Shown piece after piece: positions 6,688-13,707 of a stretch of 19,527 bases of DNA. Both the position numbers and the translations under genes were made by a program. Origin of the DNA: an uncultured Clostridia bacterium (GTDB taxonomy: Bacteria; Bacillota; Clostridia; Oscillospirales; Acutalibacteraceae); NCBI GenBank assembly GCA_946042285.1, contig CAMGDK010000014.1, positions 1 to 19,527 on the forward strand. Reading direction: 5' to 3'. How positions within the stretch are numbered: the stretch's first letter is position 1; each line of letters opens with the position of its first letter. Below the pieces are notes generated by a model. That model worked only from the letters and a program-made list of their open reading frames with translations. It made no database searches and was not told the DNA's origin.

Positions 6688-7275
6688 ATGAAGGAAATCA
6701 GCGAAAAGCAAAGGCAGGTTTTTGAATTTATCAAGGAAAGATTGTCCGTCAGAGGTACTCCGCCGACCGTAAGAGAAATCGGTGAGGCTGTCGGTCTGAA
6801 ATCAACATCCTCTGTGCAATACAATCTAAATGTTCTTGAGGAGGCAGGATACATCGTGCGCGATCCCCTGCTCAAAAGGAGCATCAGGATTGCAGGTGCG
6901 GCAGAAAAAATCAATCAAATTCCTCTTGTCGGCACGGTAACTGCCGGCATGCCCATTCTTGCAAATCAGCAGATTGAGGAATACATAGCCGTATCGGGCA
7001 TCGCAGGAGGTAATCTTTTTGCACTTCATGTTAAGGGCGACTCAATGTTCAACGCAGGCATATATGACGGCGACATCGTGATTGTTGAGCAGATGCCGTC
7101 GGTTGAAAACGGTGAAATTGTTGTTGCGCTTATCGACGACGAGGCAACCGTTAAACGATTTTTTAAGGAAAACGGTCACTTTAGGCTTCAGCCCGAAAAC
7201 GATAATTATGAGCCTATTATTGTCAGCGAATGTAACATTCTCGGCAAGGTGAAGGGGCTAATAAGAAGCTATTGA
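6688..7275 (+). CDS. lexA: LexA repressor, self-cleaving SOS regulator
   Basis: It represses DNA-damage-response genes and cleaves itself when stimulated by RecA-ssDNA filaments. The 195-aa protein has an N-terminal winged-helix domain (about 1-68; TPPTVREIGEAVGLKSTSSV) and a C-terminal S24 peptidase domain. The cleavage site is A86-G87 (VTAGMP), with catalytic S119 (KGDSM) and K156 (ATVKRF), all intact. The start at 6688 is supported by CGGAGG six bases upstream and by the family N-terminus; an in-frame TTG at 6634 lies in the leader and would add an atypical 18-residue extension. It is autoregulated through the upstream box, by analogy. No terminator is seen before the following gene, so some cotranscription is possible. 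Confidence 0.96.
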   Translation: MKEISEKQRQVFEFIKERLSVRGTPPTVREIGEAVGLKSTSSVQYNLNVLEEAGYIVRDPLLKRSIRIAGAAEKINQIPLVGTVTAGMPILANQQIEEYIAVSGIAGGNLFALHVKGDSMFNAGIYDGDIVIVEQMPSVENGEIVVALIDDEATVKRFFKENGHFRLQPENDNYEPIIVSECNILGKVKGLIRSY

Positions 7276-7336
7276 TATTTTTACTGTCTTGTGATAATAT
7301 TTCTGTATTATTTTTTATGTATATGGGGGTTAAATA

Positions 7337-8155
7337 ATGAGTGAATGTAATCATGATTGTTCAAGCTGCGGTCAAAGCTGCTCATCAAGGCAGCCTGACC
7401 CAAAGGACTTCCTTAAGCCTATGAACAAGTATTCAAATATAAAGAGAGTTGTCGGTGTAGTAAGCGGTAAGGGCGGTGTCGGCAAAAGCCTTGTATCCTG
7501 CCTTCTTGCCTCAAAATGTGCAAGAGCCGGGCTTAAGGTCGGTATTCTTGATGCGGATATAACCGGTCCCTCTGTGCCTAAATCATTCGGCATTAACGAC
7601 AGGGCTATGCAGGACGAGGAAAACCTCCTGCCTATCGAAGCAAACGGTGTTAAGGTTATGAGCATCAATCTTCTTTTGGAGGATGTCAACTCACCTGTTG
7701 TTTGGCGCGGTCCTGTTATCAGCGGTGTTATTGAGCAGTTTTGGAGCGATGTCCGTTGGGGCGAGCTTGATTATCTTTTTGTCGATATGCCTCCCGGAAC
7801 GGGCGATGTTGCACTTACTGTTTTTCAAAGTCTTCCGATTGACGGCATAGTTATTGTGTCAACTCCGCAGGACCTTGTTAAAATGATTGTCAACAAGGCA
7901 TTTAACATGGCTAAAATGATGAATGTGCCTGTGCTTGGACTTATTGAAAACATGAGCTATTTCACATGCCCTGACTGCAATAAAAAATTAAGCATCTTCG
8001 GCGAGTCGAAAATTGACGAAACCGCAAGCGAGCTTGGTGTACCCGTGCTTGCAAGGCTACCTATCAACCCTGAAATCAACAGGCTTGTTGATGCCGGTAA
8101 AATCAGTGAGGTTGAATGCAGCGAGCTTGACGAATTTATCGACGCACTTAAGTAA
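7337..8155 (+). CDS. Mrp/Nbp35-type Fe-S cluster carrier ATPase
   Basis: It is a P-loop ATPase of the ParA/MinD superfamily thought to hold and deliver iron-sulfur clusters to apoproteins. The protein is 272 aa. The deviant Walker A GKGGVGKS is at 44-51, followed by LDADITGPSVP (71-81), DMPPGTGD (150-157) and the C-terminal CPDC (C211, C214) that bridges a cluster between subunits. An N-terminal cysteine cluster (C4, C8, C11, C15) recalls Nbp35 rather than classical bacterial Mrp. GGGGGTTAAATA precedes the ATG. A weak promoter (TTGATA 7272-7277, 17 bp, TAATAT 7295-7300) may overlap the lexA stop codon. It heads a closely spaced run of four genes. Confidence 0.92.
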   Translation: MSECNHDCSSCGQSCSSRQPDPKDFLKPMNKYSNIKRVVGVVSGKGGVGKSLVSCLLASKCARAGLKVGILDADITGPSVPKSFGINDRAMQDEENLLPIEANGVKVMSINLLLEDVNSPVVWRGPVISGVIEQFWSDVRWGELDYLFVDMPPGTGDVALTVFQSLPIDGIVIVSTPQDLVKMIVNKAFNMAKMMNVPVLGLIENMSYFTCPDCNKKLSIFGESKIDETASELGVPVLARLPINPEINRLVDAGKISEVECSELDEFIDALK

Positions 8156-8172
8156 GATTTAAGGAGAGCATT

Positions 8173-8670
8173 ATGGCTAAAAGAGATAATTACATCAACT
8201 GGGACGAATACTTTATGGGGGTTGCAATCCTTGCATCACAAAGAAGCAAGGACCCTAACACTCAGGTAGGAGCGTGCATTGTTAACGACGACAACAAGAT
8301 TATGTCCGTCGGCTACAACGGCTTCCCTCGAGGCTGCAGTGACGACGAATTTCCTTGGGAGCGCGACGGCGGATTGGAAAGCGAGACAAAGTATCCCTAT
8401 GTTTGCCATGCAGAATTGAACGCAATTCTAAACGCAGGAGGCAACAGCCTAAATGGATGCAGGATTTATGTTGCGCTTTTCCCATGCAACGAATGTGCAA
8501 AGGCAATCATTCAAAGCGGAATTAAAGAGGTTATTTACATAAGCGACAAGTATGCCGACACAGACCTTGTTAAAGCAAGCAAAAGAATGCTCACCTGTGC
8601 CGGAGTTAAGCTTACCCCGTTTGAGTCCGACAAAAAAATTACAATTGAATTTAATAAAGAAGGAATTTAA
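8173..8670 (+). CDS. Deoxycytidylate (dCMP) deaminase
   Basis: It deaminates dCMP to dUMP, feeding thymidylate synthesis; the family is also called ComEB in Bacillus. The 165-aa protein has the zinc and catalytic residues H79 and E81 (CHAELNAI) and C105/C108 (PCNEC), with GYNGFPRG and the insertion between 54 and 76 typical of dCMP deaminases rather than cytidine or tRNA adenosine deaminases. AAGGAGAG lies 6 bases before the ATG, 17 bases after the preceding gene. The cofactor-like allosteric dCTP/dTTP control known for the family cannot be judged from sequence alone. Confidence 0.93.
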   Translation: MAKRDNYINWDEYFMGVAILASQRSKDPNTQVGACIVNDDNKIMSVGYNGFPRGCSDDEFPWERDGGLESETKYPYVCHAELNAILNAGGNSLNGCRIYVALFPCNECAKAIIQSGIKEVIYISDKYADTDLVKASKRMLTCAGVKLTPFESDKKITIEFNKEGI

Positions 8671-8679
8671 GAGAATTAT

Positions 8680-9267
8680 ATGGATATAGATATTTACGAT
8701 TTTGACAAAACGATAGTACCGTTTGACAGCGGCTCACTATTTATAGCATACTGCATTGTTCACTATCCGTGGACTGTGATAACCCTGCCTGTTATTGCTG
8801 TCGGTCTTGCGCTTGGATTTGCAGGCATGCTTACCTTTACGCAGTATAAAAAATTCTGCTTTTGCCTTGTTAGGATGATACCGCTCAAAAAGGCAGTTAA
8901 GGGATTTTGGGACAAGTACGAAAAAAAGGTGCATCCGTGGTTTTATCAGCGCAAAAGATACTCTGTTGTAATCAGTGCATCGCCTGATTTTTTACTTGAC
9001 GAAATTCAGCAAAGGCTTGGATTTGACGAGTTGATTTGCACAAGACACAATAGCAAAACAGGTGCTATCATTGGTGAAAACTGCAGAGGCAGGGAAAAGG
9101 TTAACAGGCTTTATCAGCTACATAAAAAGGAGGACATAAATGTTATTGATGTTTACTCCGATTCAATCAAGCATGACAAGCCTATTTTTTCACTTGCAAC
9201 CGGTCAATGCTATCACATTGTCAAGGGAAGCAGAAACAAAATTGACTACACTAAAACATACGGATAA
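8680..9267 (+). CDS. HAD-IB-like phosphatase with a membrane segment
   Basis: It is a predicted phosphomonoesterase of the haloacid dehalogenase superfamily, SerB-like branch. The protein is 195 aa. Motif I is YDFDKT with nucleophile D7 and D9; motif II is likely VISASP near 97-102; a lysine and the acidic DVYSDS segment near 152-160 stand for motifs III/IV. A hydrophobic stretch at about 22-53 in the cap region (HYPWTVITLPVIAVGLALGF) suggests membrane association. It starts 9 bases after the dCMP deaminase stop, with a purine-rich AAGAGA before the ATG. The substrate is unknown; relatives act on phosphoserine, phosphatidyl-glycerophosphate or sugar phosphates. Confidence 0.8.
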   Translation: MDIDIYDFDKTIVPFDSGSLFIAYCIVHYPWTVITLPVIAVGLALGFAGMLTFTQYKKFCFCLVRMIPLKKAVKGFWDKYEKKVHPWFYQRKRYSVVISASPDFLLDEIQQRLGFDELICTRHNSKTGAIIGENCRGREKVNRLYQLHKKEDINVIDVYSDSIKHDKPIFSLATGQCYHIVKGSRNKIDYTKTYG

Positions 9268-9277
9268 GTGACGGTTT

Positions 9278-10558
9278 ATGAAGTATTTTTTAAGAGTAAT
9301 TGTGGTTTTGCTTGTTGCCACAAGCGTGATTTTTGTGTTTTCAAACAATTACAGAAAAAGCAAAATTGCCGACAGCATTGTGCTTACAACGCAGAAAATC
9401 GGTGAAGCAACCGAAAAGGCTGACACAAGAATTCTTGTTGCCGAAAACGAAGAAAGCGGCTACAAGCTATATAAGGACAACGGCACAGTCATTCTTTGCA
9501 AGGATGATGTTGAGCAAAGCTTTGATATTTGGTATCCGTCCGTTTCAAGCCACACGCCCGAGCTTTACTATAACGATTTTGACGACGACGGCGAAAAGGA
9601 GCTGTTGATTATTATGATAAGCAACAGCATAAGCTATTACAGTGGCAAAACCGACTACTTTAATGCCGCAGTCCTCGTTGACGGCGTAAAGGAAAGCGAT
9701 GACTCAAGCAAGGAATTTATTACAATTACTGCCGGCGTTGACAGCTGGAAGGCTCCGTTTACAAGCGCAATTAAATGCGAAATGAATCAGCTTATCAGCT
9801 GTGATAAATACATTCAATTTGTTATGGATGATGTTTCGAGCGAGTTTGTATATGACGAAGCCACCGGCATTTCATCAAACAAATATGTTTACTATGCAAG
9901 GGCTTTGAAAAACGGTAACGGCAGCTATGCACAGCTTGAGCGTTGGCAGAAGGGCGCATGCAAATACTCTGTTTCCGACGACGGAAAAATCAAGCTTGAT
10001 ATTACAGTGCTTGCTTATTACAAGGACATTGCAAAGCCGCAAATATTAGGCTGCATTGACATGACAATGCACACCGTAAAGGATAAATTTGACATCGTCC
10101 CCAAATCAATCAGCTTTATTGCAGATGATGCATATTTTTGCTCTGACCCGAGAGTGAGTGCAACAGAGGGCTGGACTAAGGTAATCAAAAACAGTGCTCA
10201 GCCTGCAAGCGTGCAGGACACCGATATTGATTGGATTGATGCTGAGCTTTCACTCCCCAACGGATACAATCAAACAACCGTCAGCTTTGCAGGCATGACA
10301 AGCGAAATAAAAAATGTTGACAGAATTGAAATTAACGAAGGAGCACTGACATTGTACGCGAAGGAGGGCTATGCCTTTTCAAATCGTGCACTGTCAAGCT
10401 ACTCTGTCACTGCCAAAATAGGTCCTAAGGAAAGCTATGACATTTCATACTCCTGCAAAATTGACAGCATAAACGGAGAAAATGCGCTTACTGTTTATTT
10501 TGACAAAACATATAATTTTGAAGACCTTAAATCAATAACGGTAAAATACGGTGTGTAA
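9278..10558 (+). CDS. Membrane-anchored extracellular protein of unknown function
   Basis: I do not recognise this 426-aa protein. Residues 4-22 form an uncleaved signal anchor or signal peptide without a lipobox, followed by a large soluble domain presumably outside the cell. A calcium-site-like motif, NDFDDDGEKELL (99-110), resembles FG-GAP/VCBS-type repeats. The rest is rich in Ser, Asp, Lys and Tyr with beta-strand character and a probable immunoglobulin-like C-terminal part (about 320-426). It begins 10 bases after the HAD gene and has only a weak ribosome binding site (AGTGACGG), so translation may be low or coupled. It is the last gene before the degV promoter; no terminator is visible after it. 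Confidence 0.8.
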   Translation: MKYFLRVIVVLLVATSVIFVFSNNYRKSKIADSIVLTTQKIGEATEKADTRILVAENEESGYKLYKDNGTVILCKDDVEQSFDIWYPSVSSHTPELYYNDFDDDGEKELLIIMISNSISYYSGKTDYFNAAVLVDGVKESDDSSKEFITITAGVDSWKAPFTSAIKCEMNQLISCDKYIQFVMDDVSSEFVYDEATGISSNKYVYYARALKNGNGSYAQLERWQKGACKYSVSDDGKIKLDITVLAYYKDIAKPQILGCIDMTMHTVKDKFDIVPKSISFIADDAYFCSDPRVSATEGWTKVIKNSAQPASVQDTDIDWIDAELSLPNGYNQTTVSFAGMTSEIKNVDRIEINEGALTLYAKEGYAFSNRALSSYSVTAKIGPKESYDISYSCKIDSINGENALTVYFDKTYNFEDLKSITVKYGV

Positions 10559-10591
10559 ATATAAATTAACAATAAACTTTTTAGACAGAAG

Positions 10592-10620
10592 TTGAATAAG
10601 TGTTAATTATATGGTATAAT
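10592..10620 (+). promoter_or_regulatory. degV promoter with extended -10
   Basis: TTGAAT (10592-10597) and a perfect TATAAT (10615-10620) are 17 bp apart, with TGG directly before the -10 (extended -10). The predicted start near 10627 gives a leader of about 17 bases holding AAGGTGTGG as ribosome binding site. Confidence 0.8.
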
Positions 10621-10643
10621 CCTTCTCCGAAAGGTGTGGTGTA

Positions 10644-11498
10644 ATGAAAGAAGTTTTGATAACCGCTGATTCCACATGCGATTTACCAAAGGATATAATC
10701 GAAAAATATAATATCGTTATCACTCCCCTTTCTATTCTTTTGGGTGATGATACCTTTACAGACGGAGTAGATATTTTCCCGAGCGGCATATACGACTATG
10801 TTGCCAAAACGGGAGCTCTGCCGAAAACCGCAGCCGTCCCTCCGTCATACTACTATCAGCTGTTTGAAGAGGCATCTGCCTCGGGCAAGGCGGTTGTTCA
10901 CATCGGCTTATCATCTGCAATTTCGTCAAGCTATCAAAACGCTTGCATTGCGGCATCCGATTTCGACGATATATACTGCGTTGACTCAAAGAGTCTTTGC
11001 ACCGCCATGGGACTCCTTGTTCTCAAGGCATGCGACTTTAGGGAAAAGGGCTTTGACGCAAAAAAAATTGCGCACAGGGTTGAATCACTTGTCCCGAAGG
11101 TAAGCACAACATTTGTGCTTGACAACCTTGAGTATCTCCACAAGGGCGGCAGGTGCTCGGGCGTTGCAAAATTCAGTGCCAATGTGCTTGGAATCAAGCC
11201 TATGATCGGCGTTAATCCCAACGAAGGCAGCCTTGATGTCGTTAAAAAATACCGCGGAAGGATTGAAGCCGTTTACAAGCAGTACATCAATGACTCACTA
11301 AAGGATATTGATAAGATTGACAAGTCAAGAATAGTTGTTGCAAACAGCGGCTCAATCAACCCCGAAATCATCCAATACGCGTTGGGCGTTATCAACGGCA
11401 AGGCTGATTTTGACGAGGTCATTACTGCGGATGCAGGCTGTACAATCAGCTCTCACTGCGGCCCCAAAACACTTGCAATTTTCTATATAAAAAAATAG
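10644..11498 (+). CDS. DegV family fatty-acid-binding protein (FakB-like)
   Basis: DegV/FakB proteins bind a fatty acid and, with the kinase FakA, present it for phosphorylation so that exogenous fatty acids enter phospholipids. The 284-aa length fits. The N-terminal domain starts with TADSTCDLP and carries PKTAAVPP and the GLSSAISSSY segment lining the ligand pocket; the C-terminal helical/beta domain contains LEYLHKGGR and the terminal SSHCGPKTLAIFY, the family's GPxT-type end. No FakA is in this window, and many Firmicutes carry several DegV copies with different lipid preferences, so the ligand is not known. It is a single-gene unit with its own promoter and terminator. Confidence 0.92.
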   Translation: MKEVLITADSTCDLPKDIIEKYNIVITPLSILLGDDTFTDGVDIFPSGIYDYVAKTGALPKTAAVPPSYYYQLFEEASASGKAVVHIGLSSAISSSYQNACIAASDFDDIYCVDSKSLCTAMGLLVLKACDFREKGFDAKKIAHRVESLVPKVSTTFVLDNLEYLHKGGRCSGVAKFSANVLGIKPMIGVNPNEGSLDVVKKYRGRIEAVYKQYINDSLKDIDKIDKSRIVVANSGSINPEIIQYALGVINGKADFDEVITADAGCTISSHCGPKTLAIFYIKK

Positions 11499-11509
11499 AA
11501 CTAAATCAC

Positions 11510-11533
11510 GGCGAACATTGTTCGCCTTTTTTT
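11510..11533 (+). terminator. Intrinsic terminator of degV, built from a palindrome repeat
   Basis: GGCGAAC (11510-11516) and GTTCGCC (11520-11526) form a 7-bp GC-rich stem with loop ATT, followed by seven T's (11527-11533). The stem is almost identical to the palindrome at 17429-17447. Confidence 0.85.
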
Positions 11534-11542
11534 ACAAAATGA

Positions 11543-11573
11543 TTGTAAACTAATTTACATGTGAGGTAAACAA
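11543..11573 (+). promoter_or_regulatory. Candidate BirA operator over the birA start codon
   Basis: TTGTAAAC (11543-11550) and GTAAACAA (11566-11573) are separated by 15 bp. The known Firmicutes BirA operator is TTGTTAAC-N14/15-GTTAACAA, so each half differs by one base. The right arm ends on the A of the birA ATG and includes the ribosome binding region (GTGAGG). This suggests autorepression of birA by biotinyl-AMP-bound BirA. A clear -35/-10 pair for birA was not found in the short gap after the degV terminator. Confidence 0.6.
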
Positions 11574-12514
11574 TGAGCTTAAAGGATGATATTTTACTCG
11601 AGCTTTTGACGGCAAGAGATTATGTCAGCGGTGAATTTCTCGCAAAAAAATACAACAAGAGCAGAGCGGCGGTATGGAAATCCGTAAAATCGCTTGAGGC
11701 AGACGGATATAAAATCGATGCCGTAACAAACAAGGGATATATGCTTACCGACAGCGGCACTCTGCTTAGCGCACAATGCATCGGCGCAAGGCTTGAGAAT
11801 GATATTGATGTAATATATTACCCTGAAATCGACTCAACAAACAACGAATGTAAAAGACTGCTTGCCGATTCAAAGCAGGGCACATTTCTTGTTGTCGCAG
11901 ACAGGCAAACCGCAGGCAGAGGCAGGCAGGGCAAAAGCTTCTACTCCCCTGCCGGCACCGGTGTGTATTTCAGTCTTGTTATAAGACCGCGCACACAGCT
12001 GAAGAATGCCGTTACTGCAACTACTGCGGCATCCGTTGCGGTGTGCAAGGCTATCGAAAGGCTAACCGACATCAAGCCGAAAATCAAGTGGGTAAACGAT
12101 GTCTATGTCAACGGTGCAAAGGTTTGCGGTATTTTGACAGAGGCAATCACCAACTTTGAGGAGGGCATTGTTGACAGTGTTGTAATCGGAATAGGAATTA
12201 ACATAAGCACAAAGGATTTTCCGGACTCTGTCGAGATGGCAGGAAGTCTTAATGTTAATATCAACAGAAGTGCACTTGTTGCCGAGGTTGTAAACGAAAT
12301 GATGAAAATTGCTTATGTTGACTACTCAACATTTATTGACTACTATCGCACTCACTCGATGGTGATTGGCAAGCGTATCAGGTTTACTCAAAACGGTGAA
12401 GCTTGCGAGGCAACTGCAATTTCCATTGACGAAACAGGAGGGCTCACTGTAAGACTTGACAGCGCAGAGGAAATAACTCTGCGAAGCGGAGAGATTACCG
12501 TAAGAGCGATTTAA
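11573..12514 (+). CDS. birA: Bifunctional biotin operon repressor / biotin-protein ligase
   Basis: It makes biotinyl-5'-AMP and attaches biotin to carboxylase carrier domains; with biotinyl-AMP bound it dimerises and represses biotin genes. The 313-aa protein has an N-terminal winged-helix domain (about 1-60; KYNKSRAAVWKSVKSLEADGY), a ligase core with GRGRQGK (115-121), KWVNDVYV (172-179) and K183, and a small C-terminal SH3-like domain (about 265-313). The presence of the HTH means it is the regulatory Group II type. GTGAGG lies 8 bases before the ATG. The ylmH homologue starts 1 base after its stop, so the two are coupled. Confidence 0.96.
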   Translation: MSLKDDILLELLTARDYVSGEFLAKKYNKSRAAVWKSVKSLEADGYKIDAVTNKGYMLTDSGTLLSAQCIGARLENDIDVIYYPEIDSTNNECKRLLADSKQGTFLVVADRQTAGRGRQGKSFYSPAGTGVYFSLVIRPRTQLKNAVTATTAASVAVCKAIERLTDIKPKIKWVNDVYVNGAKVCGILTEAITNFEEGIVDSVVIGIGINISTKDFPDSVEMAGSLNVNINRSALVAEVVNEMMKIAYVDYSTFIDYYRTHSMVIGKRIRFTQNGEACEATAISIDETGGLTVRLDSAEEITLRSGEITVRAI

Positions 12515-12515
12515 C

Positions 12516-13241
12516 ATGGAAGATTTAATTGAAAAAAGACTGAAGGAATTACATAACAGAGCATTCGGCAGGTGCTACTCAACCTTTAGTGATTTTTTGA
12601 ACATGGACGAGCAAAGCAGGCTTGAAAGGCTCAATTTGCCGTGCGTGAAATTCGGTGGGTATGACAACGCAGAAAGGATTATGGTTGGATTCGGCGACAA
12701 TGTTCTGGGTGAGGATTTTCCTATATCCTATGTGGAGATTACTCCGATTATGCAAAGGTTTGCCGACAGGCTTACTCACAGGGATTTTCTCGGTGCGGTG
12801 ATGACTCTCGGTATAAAAAGAGAGCTTATCGGCGACATTATCATTAAGGACAACTGCGGCTACCTGATTTGCACGGAGAAAATTGCACCGTACATTTGCG
12901 ACAATTTGACAAAGATAAAACACACATCGGTTGAAGCAAGAATAACCGACACTCTGCCCGAAGGTGTAATCGCAACACCCGAAAGCAGTATTTACACAGT
13001 GTCGTCGTGCCGTGCAGATGTGCTTATCAGCGCAGTTTACAGGCTTTCAAGAAGCGAAGCATCGGCACTGTTTGCGACAGACAGAGTGTTCGTAAACAGT
13101 CGTCAGCTGACCTCCTCCTCGTATTTGGCAAAGGACGGCGATATTTTTTCCGTAAGAGGCTTTGGCAGATTTTCCTTTTGTAATGTTGTAAGAAAAACGA
13201 AGAAGGACAGATTTGCGGTTGAAATAATCAAATATACTTAA
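12516..13241 (+). CDS. ylmH: YlmH-family S4-domain RNA-binding protein
   Basis: YlmH proteins bind structured RNA through an S4 domain; in Bacillus the gene sits in the division cluster near divIVA and has been linked to rescue of stalled large ribosomal subunits. The 241-aa protein has the conserved central segment THRDFLGAVMTLGIKRELIGDI (about 87-108) and a C-terminal S4 domain (about 165-230; SRSEASALF, NSRQL, KDGDIFSVRGFGRF). It starts one base after the birA stop and has only a weak AAGAG, so translation is probably coupled. It is not in its usual ylm-divIVA setting here, although zapA follows. Confidence 0.87.
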   Translation: MEDLIEKRLKELHNRAFGRCYSTFSDFLNMDEQSRLERLNLPCVKFGGYDNAERIMVGFGDNVLGEDFPISYVEITPIMQRFADRLTHRDFLGAVMTLGIKRELIGDIIIKDNCGYLICTEKIAPYICDNLTKIKHTSVEARITDTLPEGVIATPESSIYTVSSCRADVLISAVYRLSRSEASALFATDRVFVNSRQLTSSSYLAKDGDIFSVRGFGRFSFCNVVRKTKKDRFAVEIIKYT

Positions 13242-13244
13242 TAA

Positions 13245-13263
13245 GTTACAAAATTGTTACAAA
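13245..13263 (+). repeat. Two direct GTTACAAA repeats upstream of the zapA promoter
   Basis: GTTACAAA occurs at 13245-13252 and again at 13256-13263, offset by 11 bp, about one helical turn, and ending 5 bp before the -35 of the following promoter. The geometry would suit an activator or repressor binding to one face of the DNA, but the region is AT-rich and chance is possible. Confidence 0.3.
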
Positions 13264-13268
13264 TCGAG

Positions 13269-13297
13269 TTGACATTTGCTTTTTTTGTTGCTATACT
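13269..13297 (+). promoter_or_regulatory. Strong promoter of the zapA-U32-maf operon
   Basis: TTGACA (13269-13274) and TATACT (13292-13297) are 17 bp apart. The predicted start near 13304 leaves a leader of about 50 bases before zapA with AAGGTG as ribosome binding site. Confidence 0.8.
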
Positions 13298-13355
13298 TAT
13301 ATAGATATTAAAAATAAAAGCAGAAATTGTCGATTAAAATATGAAGGTGTAAGAA

Positions 13356-13706
13356 ATGAACAAAAACAGGGTTAGCGTTAAAATTGCCGGTGCAAGCTAC
13401 ACAATTGTAACTGAGGACGAGCCGGAATATGTTGAGGCTCTCGCTGAAGAAATCAGCGCAGACATCAAATCAATCTGCAATTCAAACTCATCTCTTTCAA
13501 TGACGCAGGCGGCAGTGCTTGTTGCTCTTGACAACGCAGACTCATGCAAAAAGGCAACTGCATCAGCTGACAATTTGCGTGCACAAATCAAGGATTATCT
13601 TGAGGACAGCGCAAGGGCTCGCATGGAGGTTGATGTTGCAAGGCGTGAGGTTGACCGCTTAAATCGTGAAATTTTACAGCTTAGAGATAGGCTTGCAGGT
13701 AAATAA
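13356..13706 (+). CDS. zapA: Cell division protein ZapA
   Basis: ZapA binds FtsZ and bundles protofilaments at the division ring. The 116-aa protein has the short globular head (about 1-65; NRVSVKIAGASYTIVTEDEPEYVEALAEEI) and a C-terminal coiled coil (about 66-115) with heptad-like Leu/Val spacing and many charged residues, as in the Firmicutes family. AAGGTGTAAGAA precedes the ATG. The U32 gene begins 1 base after its stop, so they form an operon. Confidence 0.9.
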   Translation: MNKNRVSVKIAGASYTIVTEDEPEYVEALAEEISADIKSICNSNSSLSMTQAAVLVALDNADSCKKATASADNLRAQIKDYLEDSARARMEVDVARREVDRLNREILQLRDRLAGK

Positions 13707-13707
13707 T

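Noticed and set aside
11510..11526. CGAAC-ATT-GTTCG as a LexA/SOS box
   Set aside because: The centre has 3 bases, not the 4 of the Gram-positive box, and the element is followed by a T run and sits at the end of degV, so it is a terminator stem.
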